Origin: CALVGQ01 sp964370435
GTDB lineage: Bacteria > Bacillota_I > Bacilli_A > Erysipelotrichales > Erysipelotrichaceae
Length of the DNA stretch: 64,000 bases
Reading direction: 5' to 3'
Assembly: GCA_964370435.1 (NCBI GenBank)
Contig: CAYJJG010000003.1
Span: forward strand, 110,046-174,045
Under the pieces are notes generated by a model. That model was not told the DNA's origin. It saw only the letters and a list, made by a program, of their open reading frames with translations, and made no database searches. The stretch's first letter is position 1. The number at the start of each line of letters is the position of its first letter. The position numbers and the translations under genes are program-made. This document shows positions 26,294 to 36,485 of the stretch, in pieces.

Positions 26294-27220
26294 TTAATGA
26301 TTCCCCTTTTTTTTCGATAAAGGATGATCACTTGCGATAACTTCTTTAAGTCGATCTAAAGTAACATGAGTATAAATTTGTGTTGATGATAAATTTTCAT
26401 GACCCAGTAGTTCTTGGACCATTCTTAAGTCAGCGCCATTATCTAATAAATGAGTTGCAAAGGAGTGTCTTAACATGTGAGGGTGAACCTGCAACATCAA
26501 CTGTGCATTAATTGATGCTTCCTTTAAAATTAGTTGAATTGCGCGCGGCGTAATCGGATTTCCCTTTTGTGATACAAACAAATAAGTATGTTCATCTTTA
26601 ATCCAAACTGCACGTGCCTCACTCAGATAGCTATTTAATCTTTTAGCTAAAGCAGGGTAAAATGGAATTATACGCTCTTTATTGCCTTTTCCAATTACCT
26701 TTAATATGTGTTGGTTAAAGTCTATATTTTCTACTTTTAGTGTTGCAACCTCAGAAACCCTAAGACCACAAGCATACATCATTTCAATCATACATCGATT
26801 GCGAAGAGCAACAATATCATCCAAATTAAATTGTTCTAACAAATCCATCACTTGATTGAAGGTAAGAAACTCCGGTAATTTCTTGATGGATTTGCTGGAG
26901 CGCACTATTAAAAGAGGATTATGACTTAAATCATGATACTTATTTAAATAACGATAAAAAGAACGTAAAGCAGAACACTTTCTTGCAACACTTCTTTCAT
27001 TAAGTTTATTACCAGTAATTTCACCAGTTTTAAGTGCTTGAACATACAACATAAATATTTTCTTATCAACATCTTTAAAATCATCAATATCGTGGTGGAC
27101 TAAAAAATCAACGAAATTTTTGAGGTCTCGTTGATAGTTAGAGATAGTATGCATGGAGCCACTCTTAGTGACTTCTACATAGTTTAAATACTTAGCTACC
27201 AGATTTTCCATATCAGACAT
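26294..27220 (-). CDS. xerC: Tyrosine recombinase XerC/XerD type
   Basis: 308 residues. The N-terminal SAM-like DNA-binding domain (about 5-95) is followed by the catalytic domain. Catalytic residues are visible: Arg in GLRVSEVATL, Lys in GKGNKER, His-x-x-Arg in HPHMLRHSFATHLLDNG, His in LLGHENLSSTQIYTHV, and the nucleophile Tyr in the same segment. Its role would be resolution of chromosome dimers at dif. The place after trmFO matches codV/xerC of Bacillus, so it is a core gene, not a phage integrase. XerC and XerD cannot be told apart securely. Confidence 0.93.
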   Translation of the reverse strand: MSDMENLVAKYLNYVEVTKSGSMHTISNYQRDLKNFVDFLVHHDIDDFKDVDKKIFMLYVQALKTGEITGNKLNERSVARKCSALRSFYRYLNKYHDLSHNPLLIVRSSKSIKKLPEFLTFNQVMDLLEQFNLDDIVALRNRCMIEMMYACGLRVSEVATLKVENIDFNQHILKVIGKGNKERIIPFYPALAKRLNSYLSEARAVWIKDEHTYLFVSQKGNPITPRAIQLILKEASINAQLMLQVHPHMLRHSFATHLLDNGADLRMVQELLGHENLSSTQIYTHVTLDRLKEVIASDHPLSKKKGNH

Positions 27221-28496
27221 CCCATTTTTTTACTATGTCTAATGCCTGTTTACTATAAGCTTCTTTACGTTCGTGTTTTTTTACTTGTTGATTAAGTCTC
27301 ATAATCCCAAAATTGGCATTCATTGGCTGAAAATTAGCCTTATCACCGTGTGATATATAATATGCCATAGCACCAATCATCGTGTCTGCCTCTAGCTTTA
27401 ATAAAGGCTTATTAAGCAATAAATGAGCACAGTTAATTCCCGCTAGCAGACCACTAGCAGCAGATTCTACATAACCCTCTACACCTGTAATTTGTCCAGC
27501 AAAGAATAAATTATCTCGTTTTTTACACTGATAAGTGCTTTCTAATACTTGGGGTGAATTAATGTAGCTATTGCGGTGCATCACTCCATAGCGAACAATA
27601 TTTACTTGTTCTAAACCTGGAATCATTGAAATAATTCTTTTTTGTTCAGGCCATGTTAAGTGGGTTTGAAAGCCAACAATATTATATAGCGAGTCTGCTA
27701 CATTATCTTGTCTAAGTTGCACCACAGCATAAGGGCGTGGCTCTCCTTCTTTTCCTAACCCTACTGGTTTCATTGGTCCAAAAAGTAAAGTTTTTTCACC
27801 ACGCCGAGCTATTTCCTCAAAAGGCATACACCCTTCAAAAAAGATTTCTTTTTCAAATTCTTTTAAAGGAACAGTTTTAGCTTGAATAAGTTCATGATAA
27901 AAATTATAAAACTGTTCCTTATTCATTGGGCAATTTATATAATCAGCATCCCCTTTATCATAGCGGGATTTATAATAAGCAATATCAAAATTAATACTTT
28001 GTTTTTCCACTATAGGTGCAGCTGCATCATAGAAATAAAAAGCATCTTCTTCTAAGCATTCTTGAATAGATAAAGATAGAGCATCACTTGTGAGTGGCCC
28101 ACTGCATATAATTGTTGTATCTTCAGGTATACTTGTTAATTCTTCTTCAATAACTGTAATTTTAGGATGACTACGTATTTTTTCTTCTATTTGTTTTGAA
28201 AACAATTCACGATCAACTGCTAAAGCACTTCCTGCTGGTAGTGCATTTTTATCTGCTACAGCCATAATCAAGCTATCAAGCATACGCATTTCTTCTTTTA
28301 AAACACCTACGGCATTAGTAAGTGCATTACTTCTTAAAGAATTAGAACATACTAATTCTGCAAACCCTGCTGTCTTATGGGCAGGAGTCATTTTTTTAGG
28401 GCGCATTTCATAAAGCGCTACTTCTATTCCACGATTAGCACACTGCCATGCTGCTTCACATCCTGCAAGCCCTGCCCCAATAATTTTAACCTTCAT
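27213..28496 (-). CDS. trmFO: Folate-dependent tRNA (uracil-54-C5)-methyltransferase TrmFO
   Basis: 427 residues. TrmFO makes m5U54 in tRNA using methylene-THF and FADH2. GAGLAGCEAAWQ near the N-terminus binds FAD, and MRPKKMTPAHKT and ELVCSNSLRSNAL are strong family signatures. FAGQITGVEGYVESAASGLLAG lies near the C-terminus (positions 334-355, key GQITGVEGYxES). It overlaps topA by 11 bp and xerC by 8 bp, indicating a tight operon. Confidence 0.97.
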   Translation of the reverse strand: MKVKIIGAGLAGCEAAWQCANRGIEVALYEMRPKKMTPAHKTAGFAELVCSNSLRSNALTNAVGVLKEEMRMLDSLIMAVADKNALPAGSALAVDRELFSKQIEEKIRSHPKITVIEEELTSIPEDTTIICSGPLTSDALSLSIQECLEEDAFYFYDAAAPIVEKQSINFDIAYYKSRYDKGDADYINCPMNKEQFYNFYHELIQAKTVPLKEFEKEIFFEGCMPFEEIARRGEKTLLFGPMKPVGLGKEGEPRPYAVVQLRQDNVADSLYNIVGFQTHLTWPEQKRIISMIPGLEQVNIVRYGVMHRNSYINSPQVLESTYQCKKRDNLFFAGQITGVEGYVESAASGLLAGINCAHLLLNKPLLKLEADTMIGAMAYYISHGDKANFQPMNANFGIMRLNQQVKKHERKEAYSKQALDIVKKWDV

Positions 28497-30516
28497 TAGT
28501 ACTTTCTTCCTTTTTAGCTTTCTTTTTAAAACGTCCTTCTTGTCCTTCTATGTTTTCTATATGTTTACATTTAGGGAAATTAGAACATCCTAAAAAATAG
28601 TTTCCATAACGACTCTTTCTTTTTAATAATTCACTACCGCACTCAGGACACATTTTTCCTGTAGGCTCTGGTGGTTCTTTATCTGTTTGTATTTTTTGTG
28701 TATACTTACATTCAGGATAAGTACTACAACTAATAAATTTACCAAAACGACCTACACGGTACACTAAGTCACTCCCACATTCAGGGCAAGCATCACCTGT
28801 TTTTTCAGCTTCTCTTTTCTCCATATTTTCATATGCATTATTAATTAATGGAATAAATTTATGATAAAATTCTTCCAATGATTTTACATTATCTTCATTA
28901 CCATCAGCAATTTCATCTAACGAGGTTTCCATTTGTGCTGTATATTTTACATTAATAATATCACTAAAAAATTCTTCTAATTTATCAGTAGTTAACGTTC
29001 CTTGTTCAGTAGGGAAAAACACTTTAGTCTTTGAAGACTCACTAGCTTTATCTAAAGTAACATACCCTCTAGCTTGAATAGTATCAATAATCATAGAGTA
29101 AGTAGATGGTCTTCCAATACCTTCTTCTTCCATTTGTTTAATTAATCGAGCTTCACTATAACGTAGTGGTGGCTCAGTAAAATGTTGATTTGGTTTAACT
29201 TCTTTAGCATCACATGTTTGATTTTCATTTAATTCTGGCAACAAAACGTCCTTACTGCTTTCAAACTCTTTTGCAATTCTCAAGTAACCATCAAACACCA
29301 ATTGTGTACCACTTGCACTAAAATCATATTGCTCCTTACTCAAAGTAACACTTACTGTATTGTTTTTAGCAGCAGCCATTAGTGAAGAAACTGCACGGCA
29401 CCAAATTAAGTTATAAAGCTTAAATTGATCAGTTGTTAAAAACGGTTTCATTTTTTCAGGTGTATTCATTACATTAGTAGGTCTAATTCCTTCATGGGCA
29501 TCTTGAGCTTTTTCATCTTTTTTCTCTTTATATACCCCTAAATACTCTTTACCAAATTCCGTTTCAATATAGGTTCTAGCACTATTAATAAATAATGGAC
29601 TTAATCTAGTAGAATCGGTACGCATATAGGTAATTACCCCTTCAGTAGTACCATTCATTTCTACACCTTCATATAGGCGTTGTGCCACTGTCATCGTTTT
29701 TTTAGCACTAAAATTAATTTTAGTACTCGCATCTTGTTGCAGTGTTGAAGTAATATATGCTAATTTAGGTTCTCTTTTTCTAACTTGTTTTTTAACTTTG
29801 GTAACTATAAAAGGATTTTGACAAGTTGTGATAACTTTCATAGCCTCCTCTTCATTATGTAAAACAGCCTTTTCATTAGAAATTTTACTTAATGATGCAT
29901 CAAAAGCAATGCCTTGTTCCTCAAATTTAGCATCGATTGTCCAATATTCTTCAGGATTAAAAGCTGCAATTTCTTTTTCTCTATTAACAATAAGTTGTAA
30001 AGCAACTGATTGTACTCTCCCCGCTGATTTACTCTTAATCTTATTCTTAAGTAAATTACTTAATTTAAAGCCAATGATACGATCTAAAATTCTTCTTGTT
30101 TCTTGCGAACGCACTAGATTCATATCTATTTTACGAGGATGTTTAAATGCTTCTAAAACTGCATCTTTAGTAACCTCGTTAAACTCAATACGATTATCCA
30201 ACTCTACATCAATGTTTAATTCGCTTGCAAGATGCCAAGAAATTGCTTCTCCCTCGCGATCAGGATCGGTTGCCAGAAAGACATGGTCAGCTTTTTTAGC
30301 TAGTTCCTTTAATTCTTTCACTGTTTGTTTTTTATCTTTGCTTATAGAATAGGTGGCTTGAAAACCATTTTCAACATCTACTCCTAAACCATCCTTACCT
30401 TTTATCGCCAGGTCACGTATATGCCCTTTAGAAGATACTACTTGATAGTCATCTCCTAAATATTTTTCAATAGTTTTTGATTTTGATGGTGATTCTACAA
30501 TAACTAAATTTTTCAT
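28486..30516 (-). CDS. topA: DNA topoisomerase I
   Basis: 676 residues from the ATG at 30516. This start has AGGAGGCAAGATA upstream and begins MKNLVIVESPSKSKTIEKYL, the exact start of the family. Toprim motifs (ATDPDREGEAISWHLA), the active-site Tyr in TYMRTDSTRLS, and two C-terminal four-Cys zinc ribbons (CPECGSDLVYRVG..., CPECGSELLKRKS...) are present. The enzyme relaxes negative supercoils. It sits between dprA and trmFO in the conserved order. Confidence 0.97.
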   Translation of the reverse strand: MKNLVIVESPSKSKTIEKYLGDDYQVVSSKGHIRDLAIKGKDGLGVDVENGFQATYSISKDKKQTVKELKELAKKADHVFLATDPDREGEAISWHLASELNIDVELDNRIEFNEVTKDAVLEAFKHPRKIDMNLVRSQETRRILDRIIGFKLSNLLKNKIKSKSAGRVQSVALQLIVNREKEIAAFNPEEYWTIDAKFEEQGIAFDASLSKISNEKAVLHNEEEAMKVITTCQNPFIVTKVKKQVRKREPKLAYITSTLQQDASTKINFSAKKTMTVAQRLYEGVEMNGTTEGVITYMRTDSTRLSPLFINSARTYIETEFGKEYLGVYKEKKDEKAQDAHEGIRPTNVMNTPEKMKPFLTTDQFKLYNLIWCRAVSSLMAAAKNNTVSVTLSKEQYDFSASGTQLVFDGYLRIAKEFESSKDVLLPELNENQTCDAKEVKPNQHFTEPPLRYSEARLIKQMEEEGIGRPSTYSMIIDTIQARGYVTLDKASESSKTKVFFPTEQGTLTTDKLEEFFSDIINVKYTAQMETSLDEIADGNEDNVKSLEEFYHKFIPLINNAYENMEKREAEKTGDACPECGSDLVYRVGRFGKFISCSTYPECKYTQKIQTDKEPPEPTGKMCPECGSELLKRKSRYGNYFLGCSNFPKCKHIENIEGQEGRFKKKAKKEESTNEG

Positions 30517-30584
30517 TATCTTGCCTCCTATAGCTCTTCTTTTACCTATATTGCCACAAAATTTATCAATATACAATTATTTTT

Positions 30585-31313
30585 TTAAAGTAAATCTTCA
30601 TAGTAAAGCAAAATATGAGCACCATTATAGATTAATTCATTACAGCCATCTCCACTTTCATCCTCTATTTGATGAGGAATGACATACACCTCTTTACCGA
30701 GTTCTAATGCATAAGATACAGTTATTGCAGTCCCACTTTTTATTCTTGCCTGTGGTATTGCTAATTTATCACTGAGTGCCGCAATAATTCTATTTCTGAA
30801 TGGGAAGTGATGCTTTTTAGCAGTAACATTAGGTGGATATTCACTTACAATACAGTGATTCTTTTTAAGCTTGTGATAGAGCATAGTATTTTCTTTTGGA
30901 TATATTACATTTATTCCACTACCTAATACTGCAATAGTTTCTCCATTCAAGCTATAGGTATGAGCATAAGTATCAATGCCTCTTGCCATCCCACTCACTA
31001 CGACCCTTTTGGATTTAATAACAGCACATATTTTTTCTGTACACCTAATACCATATTCATTTGTTTTTCTTGAGCCCACAATACCGATACTTGGTTTATT
31101 GAGTAACTCAAAGTTTCCTTCATAAAACAATACCCAAGGCGGATAGCGTAGTGATTTTAACTTAATAGGATAATCTTCATCAAATAAGGTTACAAACTGC
31201 ACTTCTATTAAAATAGGCTTAATAATTTCATTTTGTTTTATTGCCTTGGCAATTTTACTCCAGTCTCCTTCATATTTACAAGCATAGGCTACTAATCTTT
31301 CTCTAATTGTCAT
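30585..31313 (-). CDS. dprA: DNA-processing protein DprA, short form
   Basis: 242 residues from the ATG at 31313, chosen because AGGTGATAAGT precedes it; a GTG 9 nt upstream lacks a site. The Rossmann-like DprA core has GIVGSRKTNEYG, VSGMARGIDTYAH, GSGINVIYPKEN, FPFRNRIIAALS and the final GDGCNELIYNGA. DprA loads RecA onto incoming single-stranded DNA in transformation. The chain stops right after the core and lacks the C-terminal winged helix found in many homologues. The neighbours topA and rnhB match other Bacillota. Confidence 0.92.
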   Translation of the reverse strand: MTIRERLVAYACKYEGDWSKIAKAIKQNEIIKPILIEVQFVTLFDEDYPIKLKSLRYPPWVLFYEGNFELLNKPSIGIVGSRKTNEYGIRCTEKICAVIKSKRVVVSGMARGIDTYAHTYSLNGETIAVLGSGINVIYPKENTMLYHKLKKNHCIVSEYPPNVTAKKHHFPFRNRIIAALSDKLAIPQARIKSGTAITVSYALELGKEVYVIPHQIEDESGDGCNELIYNGAHILLYYEDLL

Positions 31314-31355
31314 ACTTATCACCTAATATTATATAAACAAAAAAGATTTAAAACC

Positions 31356-31385
31356 TATATTAATAAAAAACATTTTATTAATATA
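31356..31385. repeat. 13-bp A/T-only inverted repeat between rnhB and dprA
   Basis: TATATTAATAAAA and TTTTATTAATATA are perfect arms around a 4-nt loop. With no G or C it would be a weak stem. It may act as a weak terminator or simply reflect base composition. Confidence 0.4.
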
Positions 31386-31386
31386 A

Positions 31387-32007
31387 TTATAAATCTAATT
31401 TCATTTGTGCTAGTTTAGAAACAGGACCATAACTTTTTCGATGAATATTTGTAATCCCGAATTCTTCTAAAGATGCTATATGTTTTTTAGTAGGATATCC
31501 TTTATTGTTTTTAAAGTCATATTGTGGAAATAATTGATCATACTGCATCATGATACGATCTCTTGTTACTTTTGCTACAATGCTTGCAGCTGCAATAGAG
31601 ATGCTTTTTTGATCGCCTTTAATAATTGCGTGGACTTCTTTTTTACAAAAAGGTAACGGCATCGCATCACTTAAAACCACCTCAGCATCAAGAGCATCAG
31701 CAATAGTATGCATCGCTTTTTGAGTAGCTTTATAAATATTAAGTTCATCAATTTCTTGTTCACTAACAACCTCGATATGATAAGCTAATGCATCTTTTAT
31801 AATAACATCATATAAAGACTCTCTTTTTTTTGCACTGCATTGCTTAGAATCATACACCTCATCATTAAGGTATCCTAAAGGTAATATAACTCCAGAAACA
31901 ACAAGTGGTCCTGCAATAGGCCCCCTTCCTGCCTCATCAATTCCTATAACTAATTTTTTATTAGGCCAGTTTAATAATTCAAAAGTATTTTCTAAACGAC
32001 TAGTCAT
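31387..32007 (-). CDS. rnhB: Ribonuclease HII
   Basis: 206 residues. RNase HII cuts RNA in RNA-DNA hybrids, including single ribonucleotides. IGIDEAGRGPIAGP carries two catalytic acids, SDAMPLP another, and AAASIVAKVTRDRIM the last. It overlaps the end of rbgA by 8 bp, so translation is likely coupled. The length is typical. Confidence 0.97.
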   Translation of the reverse strand: MTSRLENTFELLNWPNKKLVIGIDEAGRGPIAGPLVVSGVILPLGYLNDEVYDSKQCSAKKRESLYDVIIKDALAYHIEVVSEQEIDELNIYKATQKAMHTIADALDAEVVLSDAMPLPFCKKEVHAIIKGDQKSISIAAASIVAKVTRDRIMMQYDQLFPQYDFKNNKGYPTKKHIASLEEFGITNIHRKSYGPVSKLAQMKLDL

Positions 32008-32920
32008 TTACTTTCTCCCAGGTAATCCTTCCTAATTTATCATCTCTAATTTCATTAAGTAGCACTCTATAACAACGATCATAATCTACTTCATTGCCAC
32101 TTCTTATCCAGTTTTTATTTCTAGCTATAGCCTCTATCATCACTAAAACATCTTCTACAACTTCTATATTATAGCGTTCTTTAAGTAAGTGTGGATATTC
32201 TTTTGCTAATCTTTCTAAAGCATAAAAACAAATTTCTTCCATTGGAAGCACTTCATCACGAATTGCCCCAGTCAGTGCTAGATTTTTAGAAACGAGTTCA
32301 TCTTCAAATTTAGGCCATAGTACTCCTGGTGTATCTAACAGTTCTAAACTATCACACTTAACCCATTGTAGTGCTCTAGTAACTCCTGGACGGTCTGAAG
32401 TTTTAGTGGCTTTTTTCTTGGCTACTCTATTTATTAATGTTGATTTCCCTACATTAGGTATCCCGACAACCATGGCGCGTACAGGACGAGGTCTAATCCC
32501 TTTTTTTATCATGCGATCAATCATAGCTTTCATGATTTCTTTACAAGCTTCATTCAACCTAAGAGCTACATTATCTTGAAGTAAATCTAAAGCTATAACT
32601 TTTGTGTTCTCATTTGTTAAATGTTCAATCCATTTTTCTATTTCTATAAGTTCACCTTTATCTTTTTTACTCAATATTATTAAACGAGGTTTATTTTGAA
32701 TAATTTCTTTTAACATTGGGTTTTCACTCGCCAAAGGAATACGACAATCACGAATTTCTATCACCATATCTACCTTTTGAAGATTAGCTTGCATTTCCCT
32801 CTTAGCTCTTGTCATGTGTCCAGGAAACCAGTTTATATTACTTTTAAAACCCTGATTGTTATTTGTATTTTCTATTTTTTTCTTAGCTCTTTGAGCTCTT
32901 TTTTCTTGCATATTACTCAT
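32000..32920 (-). CDS. rbgA: Ribosome biogenesis GTPase RbgA (YlqF)
   Basis: 306 residues. This circularly permuted GTPase acts late in 50S assembly. The motif order is G4 (LSKKDKGE), then G1 (GIPNVGKSTLIN), then G3 (DTPGVLWP), as expected for the permuted family. INWFPGHMTRAKREM near the N-terminus is a family signature. In many Bacillota it follows lepB; here lepB is about 20 kb away and the gap is filled with accessory genes. Confidence 0.96.
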   Translation of the reverse strand: MSNMQEKRAQRAKKKIENTNNNQGFKSNINWFPGHMTRAKREMQANLQKVDMVIEIRDCRIPLASENPMLKEIIQNKPRLIILSKKDKGELIEIEKWIEHLTNENTKVIALDLLQDNVALRLNEACKEIMKAMIDRMIKKGIRPRPVRAMVVGIPNVGKSTLINRVAKKKATKTSDRPGVTRALQWVKCDSLELLDTPGVLWPKFEDELVSKNLALTGAIRDEVLPMEEICFYALERLAKEYPHLLKERYNIEVVEDVLVMIEAIARNKNWIRSGNEVDYDRCYRVLLNEIRDDKLGRITWEKVND

Positions 32921-32971
32921 ATTATTTACTCCTATCCTAAGGTATTTATAGCTCTTTTTATTTCATTATGC

Positions 32972-32980
32972 ATTATAGCA
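32972..32980 (-). promoter_or_regulatory. Extended -10 promoter of the rbgA operon
   Basis: TGCTATAAT on the minus strand, about 45 nt before the rbgA ATG, with a weak TTTATT 17 nt upstream. It supports a new transcription start for rbgA-rnhB-dprA-topA after the accessory block. Confidence 0.65.
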
Positions 32981-33105
32981 TTCTTTACTATTAAAATAAA
33001 GTTGATTAAATATTCATCGCATAGCCTTCAATTGTATTTTGATATATTATCATTGAGCTTATCAATACCATTAAATATTATTTAAAGAAAACTATTAAAA
33101 GCAAA

Positions 33106-33128
33106 AAAGATCGAATAATCTTCGATCT
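33106..33128 (-). terminator. Terminator downstream of the decayed membrane gene
   Basis: AAGATCGAA and TTCGATCTT form a 9-bp stem with a 5-nt loop, followed by TTTTTTGC on the minus strand. It still looks functional. Confidence 0.75.
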
Positions 33129-33155
33129 TACTTCGTGTGATGCTGATAACTAGAA

Positions 33156-33635
33156 ACTACTTATTATTTTTTGATGGAACACTATATATCACACTATTCC
33201 CTACTAAAAGAGCAAAAGTAATCCAAGTCAAAGTTTTAAAAGCGTTGAAAAAATCTGATCTTGTTATCAAAGTCTCTTCTAAATAAAGTAAATGTACTTT
33301 CTAATAAGCTATTATATGAAATTCCCTCCTGTTAATCTAAAACAAGAGAACCTACGCAGTTTATCCCCAAATCTAGTGATACAAACAATGAAACAAGCAC
33401 TGTTACGCTTTAAAAACCTCTATATTATAAGCATAAACTTTATAACCTATTACAGCACATTCCTCACCAGTCACATCTTCAGATTCATGTATTTCATAAA
33501 TATGCAAAATATCGGTAATTTATCTACTTTTATTAAGAGAACCCCAGTTAACCAAATAATAACTAAACCTACCACCACTGTCCAAAAAACAACATCAAAA
33601 ATTGTTTTCTTCTTCTGCAATTACTTAACCTTCAT
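33156..33635 (-). pseudogene. Remnant of a small membrane protein gene
   Basis: A good start site (GGAGGTTCT then ATG at 33635) is followed by MKVK and an in-frame TAA at codon 5. The frame then continues with KKKTIFDVVFWTVVVGLVI and another hydrophobic run. Coherent protein-like sequence then moves to other frames: HIYEIHESEDVTGEECAV and ITRFGDKLRRFS. It ends with a hydrophobic segment TLTWITFALLVGNSVIYSV and SKNNK at 33156. This looks like one gene of about 155 codons broken by a stop and at least two frameshifts. The original function is not recognisable. A plus-strand open frame over the same bases is judged spurious. Confidence 0.55.
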
Positions 33636-33801
33636 AGAACCTCCTTAATTATTAGTTTTATCCTATCTAAATAAAACTCTACACTGTTTTTTATATTTAA
33701 GAGCATATAAATAGTGAATACAGCACTATTAATGACTATATAAGAAGAAGTCTTTTTACTATCTATAGTAGGCAGCATTAATTTTAAAATTGCGATTAAA
33801 T

Positions 33802-36267
33802 CTATTTTATTTTTAATAGTTTTTTAAATGTTGAATCTACTTTATTAAATATACCAAAGACATATTTATCGACAATCGTATTAGATAATACAAAGGCATA
33901 GATTAAATGGCAAATAAACACAAAGCCAAATGGCATTACAACAAAAGAATAAGTGAATTCAAAATTTATATTAATGGCAGTAATTATCACAAAGATAACC
34001 ATAACTATATTTTGAACTATTGCTATAATACCTACTAATTTTAATAAAGACAGGGTACTAAACTTTTCTTTTAGATGTTTATAGTCAAATATAATATATA
34101 ACATGTTAATAATCATCAACAAAATAGCTATAACTAAATACACCCCTGAAAGACTCTCCGAATTTGAATTAGCTACTATCGTTGGAATTGCACCAAAAAT
34201 CGTTGTTACACTTATCACAAGTAAATTTAATGAGCTAATTAATATATAACTTATAGTATCTAAAGAAGTGCTTACTTGATAAAGCACTAATATTATTGTC
34301 GTGGTTATCCCTAATACAAATGTAAATCTTAATTTTTTTAAAGCGTAACTAATTAATTCGTTGTATTTTTTATTAAAATTAATGTTTCCAACAGTATAAG
34401 TTATAAATAACACATTGAAGATGTTAATAAATAACATTAAACGAACAAACCCAAAAATACCAAAATCAAAATTAATAAATATATTAATTATTAATAAGAC
34501 TAAAGACAAAGCAGTACTCATGATAAATAAATTGTTAAATAATTTAGTAGGAGATAAACTTTTTTTATTTCTATAAATATAAACTATGTTTGGTAAGGTG
34601 TAAATAACAAACCCTATCAAGAAAATAAAAGCTGAAAAGCTAATAGTGCTTTCATAAAAAAGAACACTTATAGTTTCTTTAAATGTATTAAAAGTTAATA
34701 CGGAATATAATACTTTTATAATCATATCTTCTAAACCAGAAGCTAAAAAGTCTAGACTACCTAAAAGATCAGAACTTGATTGTGAAAGATATGCAAAAAG
34801 GATAAGCATCATTACAACTAATAATACTATGTTTACCCCTAAAGTTATCAATGAAGATTTTTGTAAGATAGTATTAGTCCATGAATTAATATTTAATAGG
34901 TCTTTAACATGATGAGTTTCGTCAGTTTCTACATTTTCAATTGTATAGGAATCATTACTACTTTCCTCTATATTGCTTGTGATTTCTGCTGCTGATTTTT
35001 GTGTAGCTGCTAAAATTTTTGCTCTATTTTTATAAACAATAAACCCTAATATGGATGCTACAGCTATACCTAATATCCATATTGCTATAGTAAATATCAT
35101 ATTCATCGATCTATTATCTTCGATAATATTAAATGTTGCTGCAATTGAATATATGCTATTATCATCAGCAACTATGTTTTTAAAATCAATTTCTTTATCA
35201 CTAACCAAGTTTAAATCATCTTTAATTTCATCTGTTGAAACTCCATTATACATTGAAATATATTGTTTATTATCCAACGAGAACGTGTAATTTAATGTTC
35301 CTACTTTAAATTCTTCATAGTTATAAACACTATTTATTGAAACCTCACTTCCGATAAGAGTTTCAGCATCTTCATCATAAAGATTATTTACATAGATGTT
35401 TTCTTCAATTTCAAAAGCTTGATTTGTAACTTCTTTAATCAATGTTAAATCAGCATTCAAATCTTCTGTTAATAATTTATAGAATATTGTATTTAATGTG
35501 TAGATACCTTCTTTTTCCACAATTTCAAACGAATCAATCACTATAGTATCAACTTCTATCAAAGTCTTAAAATCATTCTCTAAACTTTGATTATTAATAG
35601 AATCAATTAAAGAATCCGTTGTATTAAATACTAATGACACACTTCTTTCAATACGATCATTTTTTAACACTGTATTGATATCTATAGCATTAGCTGATTC
35701 AACATAACTAATTTCAATTGGTGAATAGGAATTAATATCATATAGTACTCCATCATATTCTAATGTAGAACTTTCAAGATTAGCATAACCTGACAAATCA
35801 CTTGAAATTACTCCTGCATCATCAATCAAATCTCTAGCCCAAGTAGTGAAATCATTTCCATTATCAATAAATCCCTCAAATATTACTTTAGACATTATTG
35901 GTCTTCCCTCTTCACTAAATGTCACTTCAACTTCTTGCCCTATAATTGAACTAAGTTTATTTTGATAGTCCTCTAGCGAATCGAAACTAAAGTTATAACT
36001 ATACCACAATTTCTCTTCTTCAACCCAAGCATCAAATTGAAATGCAAATTCTTGTGTTTGTGCATTAATTAAATCCTTAATCTGTGTTTGAATAGTATAT
36101 GGGTCATCATTAGATGATAAATCATTTAAATCTACTGTTACAACGATATTGTGTTCCCCGCTAAAATCTTCATTTAATGCGATTGTTGAAGTTACATTTT
36201 CATTGTGTGAACATCCAACAAGTAAAACCAAAAATAAACAACTTAAAATAAGTTTTATCTTTTTCAT
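33802..36267 (-). CDS. Large multi-pass lipoprotein of unknown function
   Basis: 821 residues. A lipoprotein signal (LVLLVGC) starts an external region of about 360 residues rich in Asp, Asn and beta-strand-like segments. A membrane helix at about 390-410 and a short charged linker follow. The C-terminal half then has about eight to ten hydrophobic helices. The chimeric layout, lipid anchor plus polytopic membrane domain, is unusual. I do not recognise the family. It lies directly downstream of the giant surface protein, with a terminator between. Possible roles include surface assembly or sensing, but there is no direct support. Confidence 0.7.
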   Translation of the reverse strand: MKKIKLILSCLFLVLLVGCSHNENVTSTIALNEDFSGEHNIVVTVDLNDLSSNDDPYTIQTQIKDLINAQTQEFAFQFDAWVEEEKLWYSYNFSFDSLEDYQNKLSSIIGQEVEVTFSEEGRPIMSKVIFEGFIDNGNDFTTWARDLIDDAGVISSDLSGYANLESSTLEYDGVLYDINSYSPIEISYVESANAIDINTVLKNDRIERSVSLVFNTTDSLIDSINNQSLENDFKTLIEVDTIVIDSFEIVEKEGIYTLNTIFYKLLTEDLNADLTLIKEVTNQAFEIEENIYVNNLYDEDAETLIGSEVSINSVYNYEEFKVGTLNYTFSLDNKQYISMYNGVSTDEIKDDLNLVSDKEIDFKNIVADDNSIYSIAATFNIIEDNRSMNMIFTIAIWILGIAVASILGFIVYKNRAKILAATQKSAAEITSNIEESSNDSYTIENVETDETHHVKDLLNINSWTNTILQKSSLITLGVNIVLLVVMMLILFAYLSQSSSDLLGSLDFLASGLEDMIIKVLYSVLTFNTFKETISVLFYESTISFSAFIFLIGFVIYTLPNIVYIYRNKKSLSPTKLFNNLFIMSTALSLVLLIINIFINFDFGIFGFVRLMLFINIFNVLFITYTVGNINFNKKYNELISYALKKLRFTFVLGITTTIILVLYQVSTSLDTISYILISSLNLLVISVTTIFGAIPTIVANSNSESLSGVYLVIAILLMIINMLYIIFDYKHLKEKFSTLSLLKLVGIIAIVQNIVMVIFVIITAININFEFTYSFVVMPFGFVFICHLIYAFVLSNTIVDKYVFGIFNKVDSTFKKLLKIK

Positions 36268-36418
36268 ATTCCCCTCCTGCTTTTTTTGCTTGTTAATTAT
36301 ATCATAAACTTCTAACGATTTATGAATGATATTCTATAAAAATAGATTTCAATATCAAACTATAAAAGTTCCAATGACTATCAATAAAATAAAACATATC
36401 ACTGCATGATATCGTATT

Positions 36419-36455
36419 AAAAAGAAACGCAATCATATAGATTTTGTTTCTTTTT
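36419..36455 (-). terminator. Terminator of the giant surface protein gene
   Basis: AAAAAGAAAC and GTTTCTTTTT form a 10-bp stem with a 17-nt loop. On the minus strand the stem itself ends in TTTTT. It lies about 30 nt after the stop codon. Confidence 0.65.
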
Positions 36456-36485
36456 AATTTTAATATCTACTAATGTTTGTTATTA

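Noticed and set aside
26294..27220. xerC as a phage or island integrase
   Set aside because: Its neighbours trmFO and topA are the conserved core context of a housekeeping Xer recombinase, and no attachment repeats were seen.
33292..33648. 118-codon open frame on the plus strand
   Set aside because: It is antisense to the decayed membrane gene, has no clear ribosome site and no recognisable domain. Its length is explained by low-GC sequence complementary to the remnant.
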